Made by a program: the position numbers and the translations under genes. Below are positions 62,813 through 64,000 of a stretch of DNA of 64,000 bases, one piece after another (position 1 is the stretch's first letter; each line of letters starts with the position of its first letter). The stretch is from Saccharothrix espanaensis DSM 44229 (lineage in GTDB: Bacteria > Actinomycetota > Actinomycetes > Mycobacteriales > Pseudonocardiaceae). The stretch spans positions 2,480,001-2,544,000 of the forward strand of contig NC_019673.1 in assembly GCF_000328705.1 (NCBI RefSeq). Reading direction: 5' to 3'. The notes beneath the pieces were generated by a model. That model saw only the letters and a list, made by a program, of their open reading frames with translations. It was not told the DNA's origin and did not search any database.

Positions 62813-63576
62813 ACGTCCGGGCGCTGGTCCGAGACGCGGCGCGCCCAGGGCGCGGGAGCCGGCGGCGGCCGGCGCGGAGCTGGTCGCCGGCGACATGCGG
62901 GACCGCGGCTCGCTGGACCGGGCGGTGGCCGGCGCGCACGGGGTGTTCAGCGTGCAGCCCGCGGCCACGCCGGACGTGCCGGAGGTCGCGATGGGCGTCG
63001 CGGTCGCCGACGCCGCCGCGGCGGCCGGGGTCGGGCGCCTGGTCCACACCTCGGTCGGCGGGGCCGACCGGGACGCCGGGATCTCGCACTGGAGCACCAA
63101 GTGGCGCATCGAGCAGCACCTGCGCGGGCTCGGTCTGCCCACGACGGTGCTGCGGCCGGTGATGTTCATGGAGAACCACGCCAGGCCGGGGATGGGCGTG
63201 CTCGGCGAGCGGGCGCTGGTCCGGCTGGTCCCGCCGCACGCCACCGTGCAGCTCATCGCGGTGCGTGACATCGGGGCGCTCGCCGGGTTGGCGTTCGCCG
63301 ACCCGGACCGCTACGCCGGGCAGGCGCTGGAGATCGCGGGCGACGAGGTCACGAGGGGTGACCTCGTCGCCGCGCTCGTTGCGGCGCTGGGCCGGGAGAT
63401 CGACACCGGCCCGCTGCCGATCGTTCGCCGGGTGGCGGGCGGACATCACGGCGCTGCGGGCGCTGCACCCCGACCTGTGGGACCTGCCGACGTGGCCGGC
63501 GAACGGGGGCGCGGCGCTGCTCAAGGAGCACCGGGGCCAGGAGGAGCGCCGGGGCCAGGAGGAGGGCCGGGAGTAG
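62806..63576 (+). pseudogene. NmrA-like NAD(P)-binding protein remnant, truncated and frameshifted
   Basis: Begins inside the Rossmann domain (NVRALVRDAAR in one frame), shifts at ~62845 to AAAGAELVAGDMRDRGSLDRAV, and continues as NmrA/SDR-like (AAGVGRLVHTSVGGADRD, VLRPVMFMENHA). It shifts again near 63435 to DITALRALHPDLWDLPTW before its stop at 63576. The GxxGxxG nucleotide-binding N-terminus and start codon are missing at the junction with the TetR remnant. The 3' end overlaps the AMP-binding gene by 56 bp. Confidence 0.6.
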
Positions 63577-64000
63577 GAGCAGCGCCGGGACCGGGAGTAG
63601 CGGCGGTGCCGGTCAGGGCGCGCCGGTCCACCTTGCCGTTCGCGGTGCGCGGCAACGCTTCCACCACCCGCACCCGGTCCACGATCATGTGGCGCGGCAG
63701 CCGTTCCGCGCAGCGGCGCTTGGCGTCGAGCAGGCCGAACGCGCTGCCGGCCGCGGGCACCACGTACGCCGTCAGCAGGGCGTCCATCCCGCTCCCGACG
63801 ACGGCCACCGCCACCTCGCTCACCTGCGGGTGGGACTGGAGCGCGGCCTCCACGTCACCCAGCTCGACCCGGTTGCCGCGAAGCTTCACCATGTTGTCCC
63901 GGCGGCCGAGGTAGTGGAAGTCGCCGTAGCGCAGCACCACCCGGTCCCCGGTGCGGTACGGGCCGCGGTGCGGTTCGGCGCCGTGGTAGCCGAGCATCAC
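63521..64000 (-). CDS. AMP-binding/adenylation domain enzyme, C-terminal part (5' end outside window)
   Basis: 159 residues visible; the gene runs off the right edge. Core motifs of adenylate-forming enzymes: PYRTGDRVVLRYGDFHYLGRR (A7), DNMVKLRGNRVELGDVEAAL (A8-like), and LPRTANGKVDRRAL with the A10 Lys. It stops shortly after A10 with a Pro/Gly/Ala-rich tail, so no carrier domain follows. Either a stand-alone adenylation protein or the end of a peptide synthetase; the substrate pocket lies outside the window. Confidence 0.88.
   Translation of the reverse strand: MMLGYHGAEPHRGPYRTGDRVVLRYGDFHYLGRRDNMVKLRGNRVELGDVEAALQSHPQVSEVAVAVVGSGMDALLTAYVVPAAGSAFGLLDAKRRCAERLPRHMIVDRVRVVEALPRTANGKVDRRALTGTAATPGPGAAPTPGPPPGPGAPPGPGAP

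Overview
The window is very GC-rich with strong G/C bias at third codon positions, many GTG/TTG starts, SARP, DesK/NarL-type, XRE, LysR and IclR regulators, and two snapalysin genes. This points to an actinomycete, most likely of the Saccharothrix/Actinosynnema/Lentzea kind (Pseudonocardiaceae). That placement is inference from content. No rRNA, tRNA, insertion sequence, prophage or CRISPR was seen.

Layout. (1) 1-2305, minus strand: a nucleotide-cyclase-like protein with a C-terminal effector-associated domain, a small FxsA-like precursor peptide, and a HExxH-type peptide-modifying protein cut by the left edge. (2) 2474-21032: secreted proteins and their regulators: a lamin-tail/propeller protein, an AfsR/SARP regulator divergent from a large subtilisin, a lipoprotein, a HAF-repeat-like protein, a second subtilisin with two P domains, an XRE regulator divergent from an M36 metalloprotease, and an MHS-type transporter. 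(3) 21196-28111: a PAP2 phosphatase with a two-component system, a multiply frameshifted gene, a FadR-type regulator, and leuA behind a leucine-rich leader peptide. (4) 28415-36928: another secreted protease block (HEETH protein, second XRE paralogue divergent from snapalysin, aminopeptidase P with LysR, M9 collagenase). (5) 36713-42547: an internally shortened DoxX-like protein preceded by a 23-bp-arm inverted repeat, a membrane-anchored P-loop protein coupled to IclR, an MFS exporter, a secreted thioredoxin, a rhodanese and a LysR. (6) 42807-45739: a cyclodipeptide synthase, an NCS1 permease and a LysR. (7) 45860-52516: an M1-like protein that has lost its zinc site, an ABC-2 exporter, a two-component system, and a divergent ArsR-peptide deformylase operon. 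(8) 52978-57928: CE7 esterase, a truncated acyltransferase running into an SRPBCC gene, a second snapalysin, and a GH13 glucosidase. (9) 58416-62254: the Hen1/Pnkp RNA-repair operon. (10) 62291-64000: a 29-bp tandem repeat, remnants of a divergent TetR/NmrA pair joined at a deletion, and the C-terminal part of an adenylate-forming enzyme cut by the right edge.

Two themes stand out. One is the concentration of secreted peptidases (two S8, M36, two M7, M9, one HEETH protein, one inactive M1-like), where both XRE paralogues sit head-to-head with a metalloprotease gene. The other is a set of small peptide-derived or conflict-related loci (FxsA/HExxH with an EAD-cyclase, CDPS/NCS1, Pnkp/Hen1). Several genes at 24.7-25.4, 36.7-36.9, 54.0-55.4 and 62.3-63.6 kb show truncation, deletion or frameshift.
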